Positions 45,849 to 54,605 are shown, numbered from the stretch's first letter. The stretch: 64,000 bases of DNA from Telluribacter humicola (GCF_017355935.1 NZ_JAFIQT010000001.1:2418001-2482000), one strand, 5' to 3'. A program made the numbers and translations. Notes: a model not told the origin generated them from the letters alone.

Positions 45849-46544
45849 TCATTGGGAAGATGACTGCAAATACTCACGCCGCAGGGCATTGACATGGAGG
45901 TGTGCGTGGCGGGTAGGCTCAGGTAAGCGATAGCCTCCGTCACACTGCAGGGTCAGATCCAGAGCAGTAGGGAGATCAATGAGATTGCCGGGGGAGATGA
46001 ATACCGGATTGACCTTATTTTTCGTACGCAGGGCAGCTCCAATGGTTTCACCCCGATGGACCATCGGGGACCAGGCGCCACGGGTAGGGGCAGGCGGATC
46101 AAATTTACCGGCTAGTACCGACTTGCCACAGCCAAAGGTGGGCCGGTTGAGCCAGAGTCCCATGTGCGCGGCTATACCCATACGCCTGGGATGGGCAGTA
46201 CCATGTCCGTCAAACATGACCACATCAGGCTCGGTCTGCAGTTGTTGCCAGGCTTCGAGCAGGGCAGGTCCCTCGCGGAAGGTCAGTAGCCCCGGTATGT
46301 ACGGAAATGGCGCTGAACTGACTACCCCGACTTTTTCCACTACTTCCAGTGTATCCAGGCGCAGTACCACGATACCGGCATAGACCGTCTCCTCAAACTT
46401 ATTGAAAGATATATCGCATCCCGCTATGGTCTGGGCCGGAGAGGCGAGCGGTTGAATCCGGATTTGTTTACGGAGCTGTTGCTGTAGCTCTACCGCTTCG
46501 GCGGGAGTTACGTCCCAGGAGTGAAGATCAAGGTGTTGGGCCAT
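45849..46544 (-). CDS. nfi: Endonuclease V (deoxyinosine 3' endonuclease)
   Basis: 231 aa DNA repair enzyme that nicks near deaminated adenine (hypoxanthine). Family markers: TIAGCDISFNKFEETVYAGIVV with the catalytic Asp, SSAPFPYIPGLLTFREGPALLEA with the PYIP wedge and catalytic Glu, and VVMFDGHGTAHPRRMGIAAHMGL with another Asp. Length is normal. It lies 49 bases after the endonuclease III-like gene on the same strand. Confidence 0.95.
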   Translation of the reverse strand: MAQHLDLHSWDVTPAEAVELQQQLRKQIRIQPLASPAQTIAGCDISFNKFEETVYAGIVVLRLDTLEVVEKVGVVSSAPFPYIPGLLTFREGPALLEAWQQLQTEPDVVMFDGHGTAHPRRMGIAAHMGLWLNRPTFGCGKSVLAGKFDPPAPTRGAWSPMVHRGETIGAALRTKNKVNPVFISPGNLIDLPTALDLTLQCDGGYRLPEPTRHAHLHVNALRREYLQSSSQ

Positions 46545-46593
46545 GTCAGGGATAGGTTATTATTTAAAAAGAGGTCTTTCAACTACTAACCGG

Positions 46594-47256
46594 CTACCGG
46601 TGTCGGGTAACATCTACCTGATCGCACCACTGCAATACGGGGCAGGTGGAACAGTGAGGGAGTGTACCCGTGCAGATATGTTTCCCGAATGGCATCAGCA
46701 GGCGATTAATATGGACCCATTGCGTCTGAGGTACTTTCTCTTCCAGTACTTTCAATGTTTGTTCCGGTTGCTTCGTAAGGACGTACCCCCAGCGGTTTAC
46801 AACCCGGTGTACGTGTACATCCACACTGATGGCGGCCTGCTGGCTGGCTACGCCCAGCGCCAAGTTGGCACACTTGGGGCCTACTCCCTTAAGAGCCTTA
46901 AGCTTATCAAAGTCAGCGGGAAGTTCATTGTCATACTGCTCTAAGGCCGCTTTGGCAATCCCCAGCATGGTATGAGCTTTTTGTTCGGGATAGGTACTTC
47001 CGTAAAGTAGCTCAGTCAGTTGCTCCGGACTTAGGGTGAGCAACTCCTGTGGGGTACGTGCCTTGGCAAATAACCGGAGTGAAACCGGAATGGTGGTTTC
47101 GTCAAGGGTACGTATAGAAATAACACAGGAGATGAGCTGCTCGAACAGCGACGAATAGCCACGCTCGAACAGATCGAACATAGCCGCCTTCGGAAAGGGT
47201 CGTATGGCCTCTTCAATGCGCTGTAGTACAATATTCAGATCAAAATCCTGCTTCAT
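46594..47256 (-). CDS. nth: Endonuclease III-like DNA glycosylase/AP lyase
   Basis: 220 aa base-excision repair enzyme. Helix-hairpin-helix LKALKGVGPKCANLAL includes the catalytic Lys, VDVHVHRVVNRWG the catalytic Asp, and the C-terminus holds the 4Fe-4S ligands C-x6-C-x2-C-x5-C (CTGTLPHCSTCPVLQWC). The helix wording LKGVG differs slightly from the usual LPGVG. Followed by the endonuclease V gene and preceded by an 83-aa unknown gene 20 bases away. Confidence 0.9.
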   Translation of the reverse strand: MKQDFDLNIVLQRIEEAIRPFPKAAMFDLFERGYSSLFEQLISCVISIRTLDETTIPVSLRLFAKARTPQELLTLSPEQLTELLYGSTYPEQKAHTMLGIAKAALEQYDNELPADFDKLKALKGVGPKCANLALGVASQQAAISVDVHVHRVVNRWGYVLTKQPEQTLKVLEEKVPQTQWVHINRLLMPFGKHICTGTLPHCSTCPVLQWCDQVDVTRHR

Positions 47257-47276
47257 CGGTAGGCTTATCTCCTTGT

Positions 47277-47528
47277 CTATATCTTTCCGTGATTGTCCCA
47301 GTGATCTTTGATGACCTTTCCGTTCGGGTCTTTGATGAGGGTGCGGGTAAAGCGGTAGCCTTTTTTGATGGTACCATCTTCACCCCGGTCACCTATGTAC
47401 AGTAGGGTAGGATTACCCTCTTCATCAGTCACCATGGTAACATCATATCTCTCAAACCGGGCGGCAATGGTACTGGAGGGGGCGTACTTCTTATCCAACT
47501 GTTTTTGCAGCTTGGCTCCTATCTTCAT
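47277..47528 (-). CDS. Small protein of unknown function
   Basis: 83 aa, charged, without membrane helix or signal peptide. Two-part appearance: N-terminal helix (KIGAKLQKQLDKKY) then beta-rich YDVTMVTDEEGNPTLLYIGDRG and GYRFTRTLIKDPNGKVI. I recall proteins like this as conserved hypotheticals in Cytophagales. It is 20 bases upstream of nth on the same strand and may be co-transcribed. Confidence 0.7.
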   Translation of the reverse strand: MKIGAKLQKQLDKKYAPSSTIAARFERYDVTMVTDEEGNPTLLYIGDRGEDGTIKKGYRFTRTLIKDPNGKVIKDHWDNHGKI

Positions 47529-47561
47529 GGCGTAGCTAATAATTTATATTCAACTACAGAT

Positions 47562-47599
47562 AAAAAAATACGAGACAGCCTATTATGTAGGCTGTCTCG
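47562..47599 (-). terminator. Intrinsic terminator of the MBL-fold gene
   Basis: Eleven-base arms 47571-47581 / 47589-47599 (CGAGACAGCCT and complement); minus-strand transcripts then reach TATTTTTTT. Confidence 0.85.
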
Positions 47600-47614
47600 C
47601 TTTATAATTCACCC

Positions 47615-48580
47615 TCAAACGAAAAGTCGCTTTCGCTGCGTGTATAAAACCAGGCCAAGGGCTACCAGGCCCACAATACCGGCTAAACCTACCAGTCGGG
47701 TGGTTTTCTCATCCTCGGTTTCTTCCTTGGGTGGTACAAATACTACTCCGTTGGAATTAACAATGGCCGGACGATCCTTGTAGCGACCTTTGGTAGGTCT
47801 GGTCTTAACGGCAAAGTCATTGGCCAGTTCAGTGAGCTGTTCCTGCATAGCTTCGCCGCGCATGGGTTTACCATGTCCGGTTGCTACTACTTCAGGTTTC
47901 AGGTCGGCCAGTTTATTAACAGAATGTTCCGAGGCAGTCCAGTCATAGGTAAAGTAAGCCGGTGGTCCTGAAATGCACTCTGTCTGCATGAGTACCGATA
48001 AGGCTGACTCCTGCTTGGTGGTCACAAAAGCATCACCCGCTATGAGTACTTTATCCTTTTCGCGCCACAGGCTAATGTGTCCCGGTGCGTGACCTGGTGT
48101 ATGTATATAGCGCCAGCCTTGTAGCCCGGGTACCTTGTCATTATTGGGTAGCTGTTCCAGCCGGTGTTTTATATTGATAGGAGCTTTGGGATAAAGATCA
48201 GCCATCCAGGCCATCATACCACCGCCCACGGTAGGGTCTGGTGGTGGGTAAGATGATTTGCCGGTCAGGTAAGGTACCTCCATCTCGTGAGCGTACACCT
48301 TTACATCCCATTGTTCGGCTAGTTCTTTCAGAGAACCTACATGATCAAAGTGACCGTGGGTAAGTACAATGGCTTCCGGGCGGCTATCTTCGCCGAACAG
48401 CTTCCGGGCCATTTTTTTGATTTTGGAAGCTGATGTTTTAAGACCTGCATCCACCAGTACCCAGCTTTTATCATACTGGTTCTGGATCATATAGACATTG
48501 ACAAAGTAATCTTTCAATCCCCAGATGCCATCTGCTACTTCAAAGTAAGCTTCTTTCGAAGCCGTCATCTCTTGCTCCAT
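47615..48580 (-). CDS. Tail-anchored metallo-beta-lactamase-fold hydrolase
   Basis: 321 aa from ATG 48580, which begins directly before the conserved domain; earlier in-frame starts exist up to 48745 but add a sequence with no sensible content. MBL motifs: VLTHGHFDHVGSL (HxHxDH-type), TPGHAPGHISLW and IAGDAFVTT with later ATGHGKPMRG. Without a signal peptide but with a C-terminal hydrophobic helix (LVGLAGIVGLVALGLVLY) and basic end QRKRLFV, it should be anchored by its tail to the inner membrane facing the cytoplasm. Substrate unknown. Confidence 0.85.
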   Translation of the reverse strand: MEQEMTASKEAYFEVADGIWGLKDYFVNVYMIQNQYDKSWVLVDAGLKTSASKIKKMARKLFGEDSRPEAIVLTHGHFDHVGSLKELAEQWDVKVYAHEMEVPYLTGKSSYPPPDPTVGGGMMAWMADLYPKAPINIKHRLEQLPNNDKVPGLQGWRYIHTPGHAPGHISLWREKDKVLIAGDAFVTTKQESALSVLMQTECISGPPAYFTYDWTASEHSVNKLADLKPEVVATGHGKPMRGEAMQEQLTELANDFAVKTRPTKGRYKDRPAIVNSNGVVFVPPKEETEDEKTTRLVGLAGIVGLVALGLVLYTQRKRLFV

Positions 48581-48737
48581 AGTTCTGCATTTACATTTTG
48601 TACAACGTTTCGTATATAGATAACAGAAGTTAAAAAAGTATGCCATCCCGTTGCTGCCACAGTAGTTGTGGCTATTGAAATGTATGAGAGAGGGCCGGTC
48701 GAGACGCAGGGGGGGGATGAGGTTGCTAGTCGTCCAC

Positions 48738-49646
48738 CTATACAATTATCGAAAACTCTTCCAGGTAGCGGAGTACAGCTCGTTCTTTGGCTTTGGCTTC
48801 CAGCATCACATCGACGTCCTGTCCGTAGAGATCAATGTACTGGTATACGTAGTCGGCATGGGCAACTTCGCTTACCAGTTGGTCTTCAAACTTCTTTCGT
48901 GAACTCGAGTAGTGCACTACGGGACGGATGTCTTTGGGCCAGGTACTGGCAGCCGTGAGCATGGCTTCCTCTTCGCTCCACCCACCGGTACACAACTGAT
49001 GATGGAGGTAGTCAAATACCAACGGTATACCCGTGCGCTGATGAATTTCCAGCAGGTCGCGGGTAGAGAACATATTACCCTTGTCGTCGTTTTCGACGGT
49101 CAGGCGGGTACGGGCGGTGTCGGGTAGTTGCAGGTAGTTCTGACAAAAACGATCAATGGCCGAAGGCTTATCGCCGTAGGCTCCTCCTACGTGCAGATTG
49201 ATTTTGGCAAAGGGGGTACGCGGCAGCCCGATCATATCCATGACTTCCCCGTGCTGACGTAGCTCCTTTATGGTTTTTTCGAGTACACTGGCATCTTTAG
49301 TCGCCAGTACATTAAATGGACCGGGATGATAAGTGAGACGCAGGTCGTGCTGTTTTGCTCTTTCACCAACTCGCGCCAGTACAGTCTTTATCTCTGCGAT
49401 ATCGGGCATGTCTTCAAACTCGTACTCGCTCATCCAGGGGAACATGTTACTGCTCATTCGGTACAGCAGGATATGGTTCTCAATGTTCCAGTCGATAACC
49501 TGTTCCAGGTCCTGGACATTCTTGAGCGACAGCTCCGAAGCATAGGTTATACCTTTTTCCTGAAAGGTTTTTTTGATCATCTGACGACTGACCTGGACCT
49601 TCTTCTCAGCTAAGTACATGTTTATACAGGCATAACCTATTCGCAT
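48738..49646 (-). CDS. uvsE: UV damage endonuclease UvsE (UVDE)
   Basis: 302 aa TIM-barrel endonuclease that cuts 5' of UV photoproducts and abasic sites. Family blocks: MRIGYACINMYL, ILLYRMSSNMFPW, LTYHPGPFNVLAT, KINLHVGGAYGDK, TVENDDKGNMFS, PLVFDYLHHQLC and PVVHYSSSRK, which supply the metal ligands. Found in scattered bacteria and fungi. Belongs to the minus-strand repair group with nth and nfi. Confidence 0.94.
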   Translation of the reverse strand: MRIGYACINMYLAEKKVQVSRQMIKKTFQEKGITYASELSLKNVQDLEQVIDWNIENHILLYRMSSNMFPWMSEYEFEDMPDIAEIKTVLARVGERAKQHDLRLTYHPGPFNVLATKDASVLEKTIKELRQHGEVMDMIGLPRTPFAKINLHVGGAYGDKPSAIDRFCQNYLQLPDTARTRLTVENDDKGNMFSTRDLLEIHQRTGIPLVFDYLHHQLCTGGWSEEEAMLTAASTWPKDIRPVVHYSSSRKKFEDQLVSEVAHADYVYQYIDLYGQDVDVMLEAKAKERAVLRYLEEFSIIV

Positions 49647-49713
49647 ATCATTCTCTTTTTGTGTGGGTACTACTGCTGTACAACGGGTTGTGGTAGCCGT
49701 AGGTTTGACTAAA

Positions 49714-50295
49714 TCAGGTGTTGCTGGCGGACCGTTGGTTGTAGTAGTCTTTGAGTACTTTTTTACTTTCGGCTACCGCTTCGCAGGCTCGCTGATAAAG
49801 TTGTTGATCACCATTCTTCATATGTTCAAGGAGAGTGGCACTCTCATGTACGAATATCTTCCCGAACGGCTTGTCATGCTGCACGATATCCAGGCAGTTG
49901 TCGATCAGGTCGGCGTACTTGATAGTCTGAGCCAGCGGATCGGCTTTTCCTAATCGTTCGGCTTCGCGGTGGCGTCGCTTCTTGCGGTTCAGGTGTGGAT
50001 AGGCCTCCTTTGTAAACTCATCCGTCAGGTCTTTCACCAGCCGGTAGGTCAGGTCTGCTTCCTGTTTGTCCATCACGGTGTGCAGGTACTCCATAAGTTG
50101 GTGGGGAGTAACGGGCGTATCTTCGAGAACATCATGCAACAGGGCTGCCGCCAGTACCGCGTTGTTATCGGTGTATTCCCTGCACAGGTTCATGACCGCT
50201 ACCGGATGAACAATGTAAGGAAGCCCGCTGTACTTCCGGGTTTGTTCGCCGTGAGCCTCCGCGGCATAGTGTCGGACTTTTTCAAGTACTTCCAT
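49714..50295 (-). CDS. Small stand-alone HD hydrolase (MESH1/SpoT hydrolase-like)
   Basis: 193 aa. The pattern GEQTRKYSGLPYIVHPVAV, AALLHDVLEDTP and TIKYADLIDNCLDI matches the hydrolase half of RelA/SpoT enzymes: His, HD, ED and Asp/Asn. It lacks synthetase, TGS and ACT domains, so it would act only as a hydrolase of (p)ppGpp or a related nucleotide. A DNA-repair neighbour (uvsE) follows on the same strand. Confidence 0.85.
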   Translation of the reverse strand: MEVLEKVRHYAAEAHGEQTRKYSGLPYIVHPVAVMNLCREYTDNNAVLAAALLHDVLEDTPVTPHQLMEYLHTVMDKQEADLTYRLVKDLTDEFTKEAYPHLNRKKRRHREAERLGKADPLAQTIKYADLIDNCLDIVQHDKPFGKIFVHESATLLEHMKNGDQQLYQRACEAVAESKKVLKDYYNQRSASNT

Positions 50296-50374
50296 CCGCT
50301 CCTGTTAGTACGAATAAGTTACCAATTATTCTATAACCAAATGGTTTTAGCCACTTTACCAGTTGCAGATCTGT

Positions 50375-50473
50375 CTATACTTCTTCGTTATTCTTCTTTT
50401 TCTGTTGTCCCTGAAAGTACAGGTAAGCCAGTACGGCAGCTACGATGGCAATTGCTATTAATGGGATATACAT
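50375..50473 (-). CDS. 32-aa membrane microprotein
   Basis: ATG 50473 to TAG 50375: one membrane helix starting at residue 3 (IPLIAIAIVAAVLAYLYF) and a short charged tail QQKKKNNEEV. The composition is that of a typical small membrane protein and the frame has no competing gene. Function unknown. Confidence 0.55.
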   Translation of the reverse strand: MYIPLIAIAIVAAVLAYLYFQGQQKKKNNEEV

Positions 50474-50545
50474 AGGAGTATTATTTTAAGATTAACAAAT
50501 ACAGGCTAAAGCTAAAAAATTATGCCTTGAGCCCTTTTTGTCTGT

Positions 50546-50553
50546 TACCTTTG
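50546..50553 (+). promoter_or_regulatory. -7 promoter element of the S1/P1 nuclease gene
   Basis: TACCTTTG fits TAnnTTTG; a TTG at 50526-50528 is 17 bases upstream, slightly closer than the usual -33 spacing. ATG is 58 bases further on. Confidence 0.45.
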
Positions 50554-50611
50554 TGGCGACACAGCGAAGCAGACGCTTTGATTTCAACATCCCAATTACA
50601 TCATCACAACA

Positions 50612-51379
50612 ATGAAAAAACTGGTAAGTCTTTGTTTATTAATACCCTTGTTTATTGGAGAGGCCTGGGCCTGGGGCCAGACCGGCCACCGTGTCGTAGG
50701 CTTTGTAGCACAGCATCACCTCAAAAACAGCGCCCGCAAGAAGGTCAACCAGATCCTGAATTTTAATTCCCTGGCTGAGGTATCTAACTGGATGGATGAT
50801 ATTAAGTCAGATACCGCTTATAATCATACCCATGACTGGCACTGGGTGACGATCCCGGAGGGAACTATGTACGAGCAGACGGAGAAGAATCCAAAGGGAG
50901 ATATCATCATGAAGCTGGAAGAGATTGTAGCCGCGCTCAAAGCCGGTAACCTGCCCGCCGCTACAGAGCAGGAGTACCTTAAGTACATGGTGCACCTGGT
51001 TGGCGACCTGCACCAGCCACTGCACGTAGGCGGTAAGAACGATACCGGAGGTAATGCCGTAAAGGTACAGTGGTTTGGACAGCCCTCTAACCTGCACCGG
51101 GTATGGGACAGCGATATGATCGACGGCAAGAACCTGAGCTACACCGAACTCGCGGGCTTCCTGGGACAGCCTAGCAAAACCCAGATCAAAGAGTGGCAGT
51201 CGCTGTCGATTCGTGACTGGGCGTATGCCTCACAAAGTCGGGCTCCACAGGTATACAATATTCCTAAAGATGGTCGCCTGGGCTATCGGTACTCCTACGA
51301 AAACTTCGATACCGTACAGATATGCCTGCTGCAGGCGGGTGTACATCTGGCAGGTCTTCTCAACGAGATCTACGGATAA
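50612..51379 (+). CDS. Secreted S1/P1-type zinc nuclease
   Basis: 255 aa. Signal peptide ends around EAWA; the mature protein begins WGQTGHRVVGFVAQHHL, where Trp and His ligate zinc in S1/P1 nucleases. Other ligands are in HDWHWVTIP and YMVHLVGDLHQPLHVGGKNDTGGN. Zinc-dependent cleavage of single-stranded nucleic acid, probably for scavenging phosphate or nucleosides outside the inner membrane. Strong terminator directly after the stop. Confidence 0.94.
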   Translation: MKKLVSLCLLIPLFIGEAWAWGQTGHRVVGFVAQHHLKNSARKKVNQILNFNSLAEVSNWMDDIKSDTAYNHTHDWHWVTIPEGTMYEQTEKNPKGDIIMKLEEIVAALKAGNLPAATEQEYLKYMVHLVGDLHQPLHVGGKNDTGGNAVKVQWFGQPSNLHRVWDSDMIDGKNLSYTELAGFLGQPSKTQIKEWQSLSIRDWAYASQSRAPQVYNIPKDGRLGYRYSYENFDTVQICLLQAGVHLAGLLNEIYG

Positions 51380-51413
51380 CAAAAAGGCCACCCGATCGGG
51401 TGGCCTTTTTGTT
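51378..51413. terminator. Palindromic bidirectional terminator after S1/P1 gene
   Basis: An 18 + 18 base perfect palindrome centred on CGATCG with A- and T-runs at its ends, overlapping the stop codon of the nuclease gene and pointing also at the minus-strand gene on the other side. Confidence 0.85.
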
Positions 51414-51431
51414 AAGAATCTTTTCCCAGGT

Positions 51432-51659
51432 CTAAGATGGTCTCTCACCCGGGACCGGTATCTCAGGCTCCGGATTCTGGTCCGGCTGGGTAGGTATTGG
51501 TTCAATGGGGGATATACCTGGATCAGGATCCCAGGTTGGATTTTCTCTCGGGATATCCGGTGCCGGTATCTCTGGAGCCGGTGCAAAAGGAGGCGTTTCG
51601 GGCGGTGCTCCGGGCGTAGGTATACTGGGGGTAGTGGGGGGGAATGCTGCTGTTTTCAT
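51432..51659 (-). CDS. Proline-rich small protein
   Basis: 75 aa, more than one third proline, with Pro-x-x-Pro and acidic residues throughout (PEIPAPDIPRENP, QPDQNPEPEIPVP). Disordered, no signal peptide. The regular third-position use and the neighbouring terminator argue that it is real. I recall similar Pro-Glu rich hypothetical proteins in Spirosoma-like genomes; function unknown. Confidence 0.55.
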   Translation of the reverse strand: MKTAAFPPTTPSIPTPGAPPETPPFAPAPEIPAPDIPRENPTWDPDPGISPIEPIPTQPDQNPEPEIPVPGERPS

Positions 51660-51928
51660 AGCCTTATGCTGTTTGTTATGATACCTTTATCGGTAGTTAT
51701 GTCTATACTTTATCAGCCTGTCAATCAGGTACTGGCTCACCTACCTATCGGGTAGTACATGGGTAGTAATCTGGTAAAACAATAACTGGGCGTAGTCGTA
51801 AATTGATTTAGATTTTTTAAAATATTTAATAAAGAATGGCAGCCACACGCCCGATTGCTTAAAAAAATAGAGTAAAATTGTACTCTAAGCTATAAGTGTA
51901 ACCCTTAATACCATTTTAACTAATAGTC

Positions 51929-53017
51929 ATGTCTAATGTCAACCAAACTGTACGTGTCCTGGTAGTAGGATGCGGCAACATGGGTGCCTCTCACGCACAG
52001 GCCTATAAATCAATCGAAGGTTTTGAGATCTGTGGAATTGTATCCACCGGGAAAAGCAAGGAAGTTCTCAATGAGAAACTGGGCGGCGGTTATGAGCTTT
52101 TCTCAGATTACGAAGAGGCATTGAAAGCTACCAAGCCTGATGCGGTTTGTATTTCAACTTATCCCGATACACACGAAGCCTACGCGGTGATGGCGCTGGA
52201 ACAAGGCTGTCATGTATTCATCGAAAAACCCATTGCTGATACCGTGGAAGGTGCCAAACGGGTAGTAGAAGCCGCCCATAAAGCGGATAAGAAGCTGGTG
52301 GTAGGGTATATCCTGCGCCATCATCCTTCCTGGGAAAAGTTTGTGGAAATAGCTCAGGATCTGGGCAAGCCGCTGGTGATGCGGATGAACCTGAACCAGC
52401 AGAGCCACGGCATCATGTGGAATGTACACCGTAACCTCATGAAGAGCCTGAGCCCAATCGTAGACTGCGGCGTCCACTACATTGATGTTATGTGCCAGAT
52501 GACCCGTTCGAAGCCGGTTCAGGTAAGTGCCATCGGAGCGCGCCTTACCAATGATATTCCTTCAGACAACTACAATTACGGTCAGCTTCAGATTCGTTTT
52601 GAAGATGGATCGGTAGGCTGGTATGAGGCCGGCTGGGGCCCTATGATGAGCGAAACGGCCTTCTTTGTGAAAGATGTGATTGGGCCTAAGGGCTGTGTAT
52701 CTATAGTAGCCAAGGAAGCAGGTGGAGCCGGAAAGTCTGATAACGTAGACTCGCACACCAAGACCGAGTCGCTGCGTGTACATAAGGCGGACCTGAATGG
52801 AGACAACCAGTTTGTACAGGAAGATGAGTGGATCAACCTGACCGACGAGCCGGACCACCAGGAGCTTTGCAACCGGGAGCAGCGGTACTTCCTGAAAGCT
52901 ATCCAGGAGAATGTGGATCTGACGGATCACATGCAGGATGCTGTTAATAGCCTTCTGATTGCTTTTGCCTGCGACGAGTCAGTTCGTACCGGTGAAGTAG
53001 TCCGTCTGGATGCCTGA
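51929..53017 (+). CDS. Gfo/Idh/MocA-family NAD(P)-dependent oxidoreductase
   Basis: 362 aa. N-terminal Rossmann fold with VLVVGCGNMGASHAQAY (GxGxxG), the CHVFIEKPIA motif including the conserved EKP lysine, then the C-terminal alpha/beta substrate domain (NYNYGQLQIRFEDGSVGWYEAGW). Usually oxidises or reduces a hydroxyl of a sugar, inositol or amino sugar. It is monocistronic, upstream gap of 269 bases without other genes. Substrate unknown. Confidence 0.92.
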   Translation: MSNVNQTVRVLVVGCGNMGASHAQAYKSIEGFEICGIVSTGKSKEVLNEKLGGGYELFSDYEEALKATKPDAVCISTYPDTHEAYAVMALEQGCHVFIEKPIADTVEGAKRVVEAAHKADKKLVVGYILRHHPSWEKFVEIAQDLGKPLVMRMNLNQQSHGIMWNVHRNLMKSLSPIVDCGVHYIDVMCQMTRSKPVQVSAIGARLTNDIPSDNYNYGQLQIRFEDGSVGWYEAGWGPMMSETAFFVKDVIGPKGCVSIVAKEAGGAGKSDNVDSHTKTESLRVHKADLNGDNQFVQEDEWINLTDEPDHQELCNREQRYFLKAIQENVDLTDHMQDAVNSLLIAFACDESVRTGEVVRLDA

Positions 53018-53036
53018 TTTATCCTGATTCAGTACA

Positions 53037-53071
53037 ACAGAAAAGGCCAGCTGAGAGCTGGCCTTTTCTGT
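53037..53071. terminator. Bidirectional terminator between oxidoreductase and DUF4142 genes
   Basis: Sixteen-base perfect arms 53037-53052 / 53056-53071 around GAG. Confidence 0.85.
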
Positions 53072-53093
53072 TGGTATCCGGGTTACCGAAGTA

Positions 53094-53624
53094 CTACATG
53101 GTAGTATCAAAAGATTGCTGAATAGTCTGTGCCCGGTTAAGTTGTTGTTCCATCGTAGCTATTCGGGAGGAAGCCCAGTTAATAAGCTCCTGGTCGGAAC
53201 TATCCATGGCATGCTGCCTCAGTTGTTCGATCGTCCGCTGGTGCGATTGAATGCTCCAGTCGATGTAGGCCCTATCAAAAGCAGCACCAGTAAGGGCTGA
53301 CAAGCGATCATAGTCCGCTTTATTGATCGTACTCAGTGCCGACGGTAGGGGTATCTTCTTCTGGTTGGCTAAACGAATGAGATCAGTGGAGGCCTGATTA
53401 AAATATTCTGACATTGTTCTGGAGTACTCTTTCACATCCTGTGACTGGGCGTTGTTTTGAACCAACTGTCCCAGTCGCAGTCCCATCAGGTTAGTTTGGG
53501 CGGCCGCTACTGCAAAGTCTCTATCCACCCCAGCTACTACACCAGTAGTATCGCTATCATTTCTACATGATGTAACGATCCACAATCCAGCCCAAAGCAG
53601 TAAATTCCATTTTAAATATTTCAT
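53094..53624 (-). CDS. DUF4142-family lipoprotein (copy 1)
   Basis: 176 aa. Lipoprotein signal with Cys about 20 (LWIVTSCRN), then a ferritin-like helical bundle: DRDFAVAAAQTNLMGLRLGQL, AQSQDVKEYSRTMSEYF, YIDWSIQSHQRTIEQLRQH, INWASSRIATMEQQL. DUF4142 lacks a settled function. It is the first of three related genes in a row on this strand; its N-terminal wording is nearly the same as copy 3. Confidence 0.9.
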   Translation of the reverse strand: MKYLKWNLLLWAGLWIVTSCRNDSDTTGVVAGVDRDFAVAAAQTNLMGLRLGQLVQNNAQSQDVKEYSRTMSEYFNQASTDLIRLANQKKIPLPSALSTINKADYDRLSALTGAAFDRAYIDWSIQSHQRTIEQLRQHAMDSSDQELINWASSRIATMEQQLNRAQTIQQSFDTTM

Positions 53625-53724
53625 ACAGTTATTTCAGTAGTTATAAATCATTTTGTTTGATACAAGAGATATATCAGTAGCAAACTATCAAATAACTGTA
53701 CCACCAGGTATGGTACTTAAGCAG

Positions 53725-53753
53725 TCAGGGGCAGCCCCGATGGCTGCCCCTGA
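53725..53753. terminator. Hairpin downstream of DUF4142 copy 2
   Basis: Twelve-base arms TCAGGGGCAGCC (53725-53736) / GGCTGCCCCTGA (53742-53753), five-base loop; no T-run. Confidence 0.55.
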
Positions 53754-53797
53754 TCCTATGAATCTACTATCTAAGTATAGATGTTTGAGAAAGCCAG

Positions 53798-54313
53798 CTA
53801 GTTCATAGCTGCCCGGATTGTCTGCGCTCTTTCCAGTTCCTGACGTAGTATGGGAAGCTTGCTGGATGCCCAGGAGCGGAGCTCATTATCCTGTCCTTTT
53901 CGTACCTGTTGTTCGAATATATCCAACGTTCTACGCCGGGAATCTATAATAGTCGAAATAAACTTCTGGTTAAAATTCGCTTCAGTTGCATTGAGCAGCT
54001 GATCTACCTCTGGTTGGGAAGTAAGAGCTTCCATTGCAGGCAGAGTCAGCTTTTTTTTCTCAACGAGGGCGTTAAGTTCTTCGGAGATACTGTTCCCATT
54101 TCTAAGAAGGATTTCGCCAAAACGACGTACTTCGTCAGTAGTCGCCCGCGTTCTGGCAACCTGACCTATCTGCATGTCCAGTTGATTTCGTAGTACGGCA
54201 TTTTCCAGAAACTGACGGTCAGTAGCTGCCACAACATTATCATCCATTGGGGTACAGGCGACTGTTGCGATCAACCCTGCCAGCATCATCAAATAAGTTA
54301 ACTTCCTCTTCAT
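53798..54313 (-). CDS. DUF4142-family lipoprotein (copy 2, divergent)
   Basis: 171 aa from ATG 54313; ATG 54322 adds three residues. Lipobox near VACTP. Same helical plan (DRQFLENAVLRNQLDMQIGQ, FNQKFISTIIDSRRRTLDIFEQQV, WASSKLPILRQEL) but distinctly diverged from copies 1 and 3, with FLENAV instead of FAVAAA. Own flanking gaps on both sides, so probably independently transcribed. Confidence 0.85.
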   Translation of the reverse strand: MKRKLTYLMMLAGLIATVACTPMDDNVVAATDRQFLENAVLRNQLDMQIGQVARTRATTDEVRRFGEILLRNGNSISEELNALVEKKKLTLPAMEALTSQPEVDQLLNATEANFNQKFISTIIDSRRRTLDIFEQQVRKGQDNELRSWASSKLPILRQELERAQTIRAAMN

Positions 54314-54605
54314 AGCTATCAATCATTTTAGGTAAAAAGATACCTAGCCTTAGTGTGTGTATCTTACTATCTTATACCTAAAACTGTACCTGCTTGTAGC
54401 CTCTCTGTATGTATATGCTCCCAGACTGTTATTTGAAAGGTAATTTCTCATTTTATGCAAGATAAGCACCGGAAAATACAAGTACCTGATTTGTTTTAAT
54501 ATTATTAAACAGAAATATAAGTCCCATTATTTCAGCATGTTGCGGGGAGATGTCAACAGGTGTATGGTTAGCAGTTACTGAGGCAGGGGTAATATATAGG
54601 TATAA
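54314..54605. other. Intergenic gap between DUF4142 genes
   Basis: About 290 bases, AT-rich, no ORF seen; presumably the promoter of copy 2. A terminator hairpin for copy 3 borders it. Confidence 0.55.
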
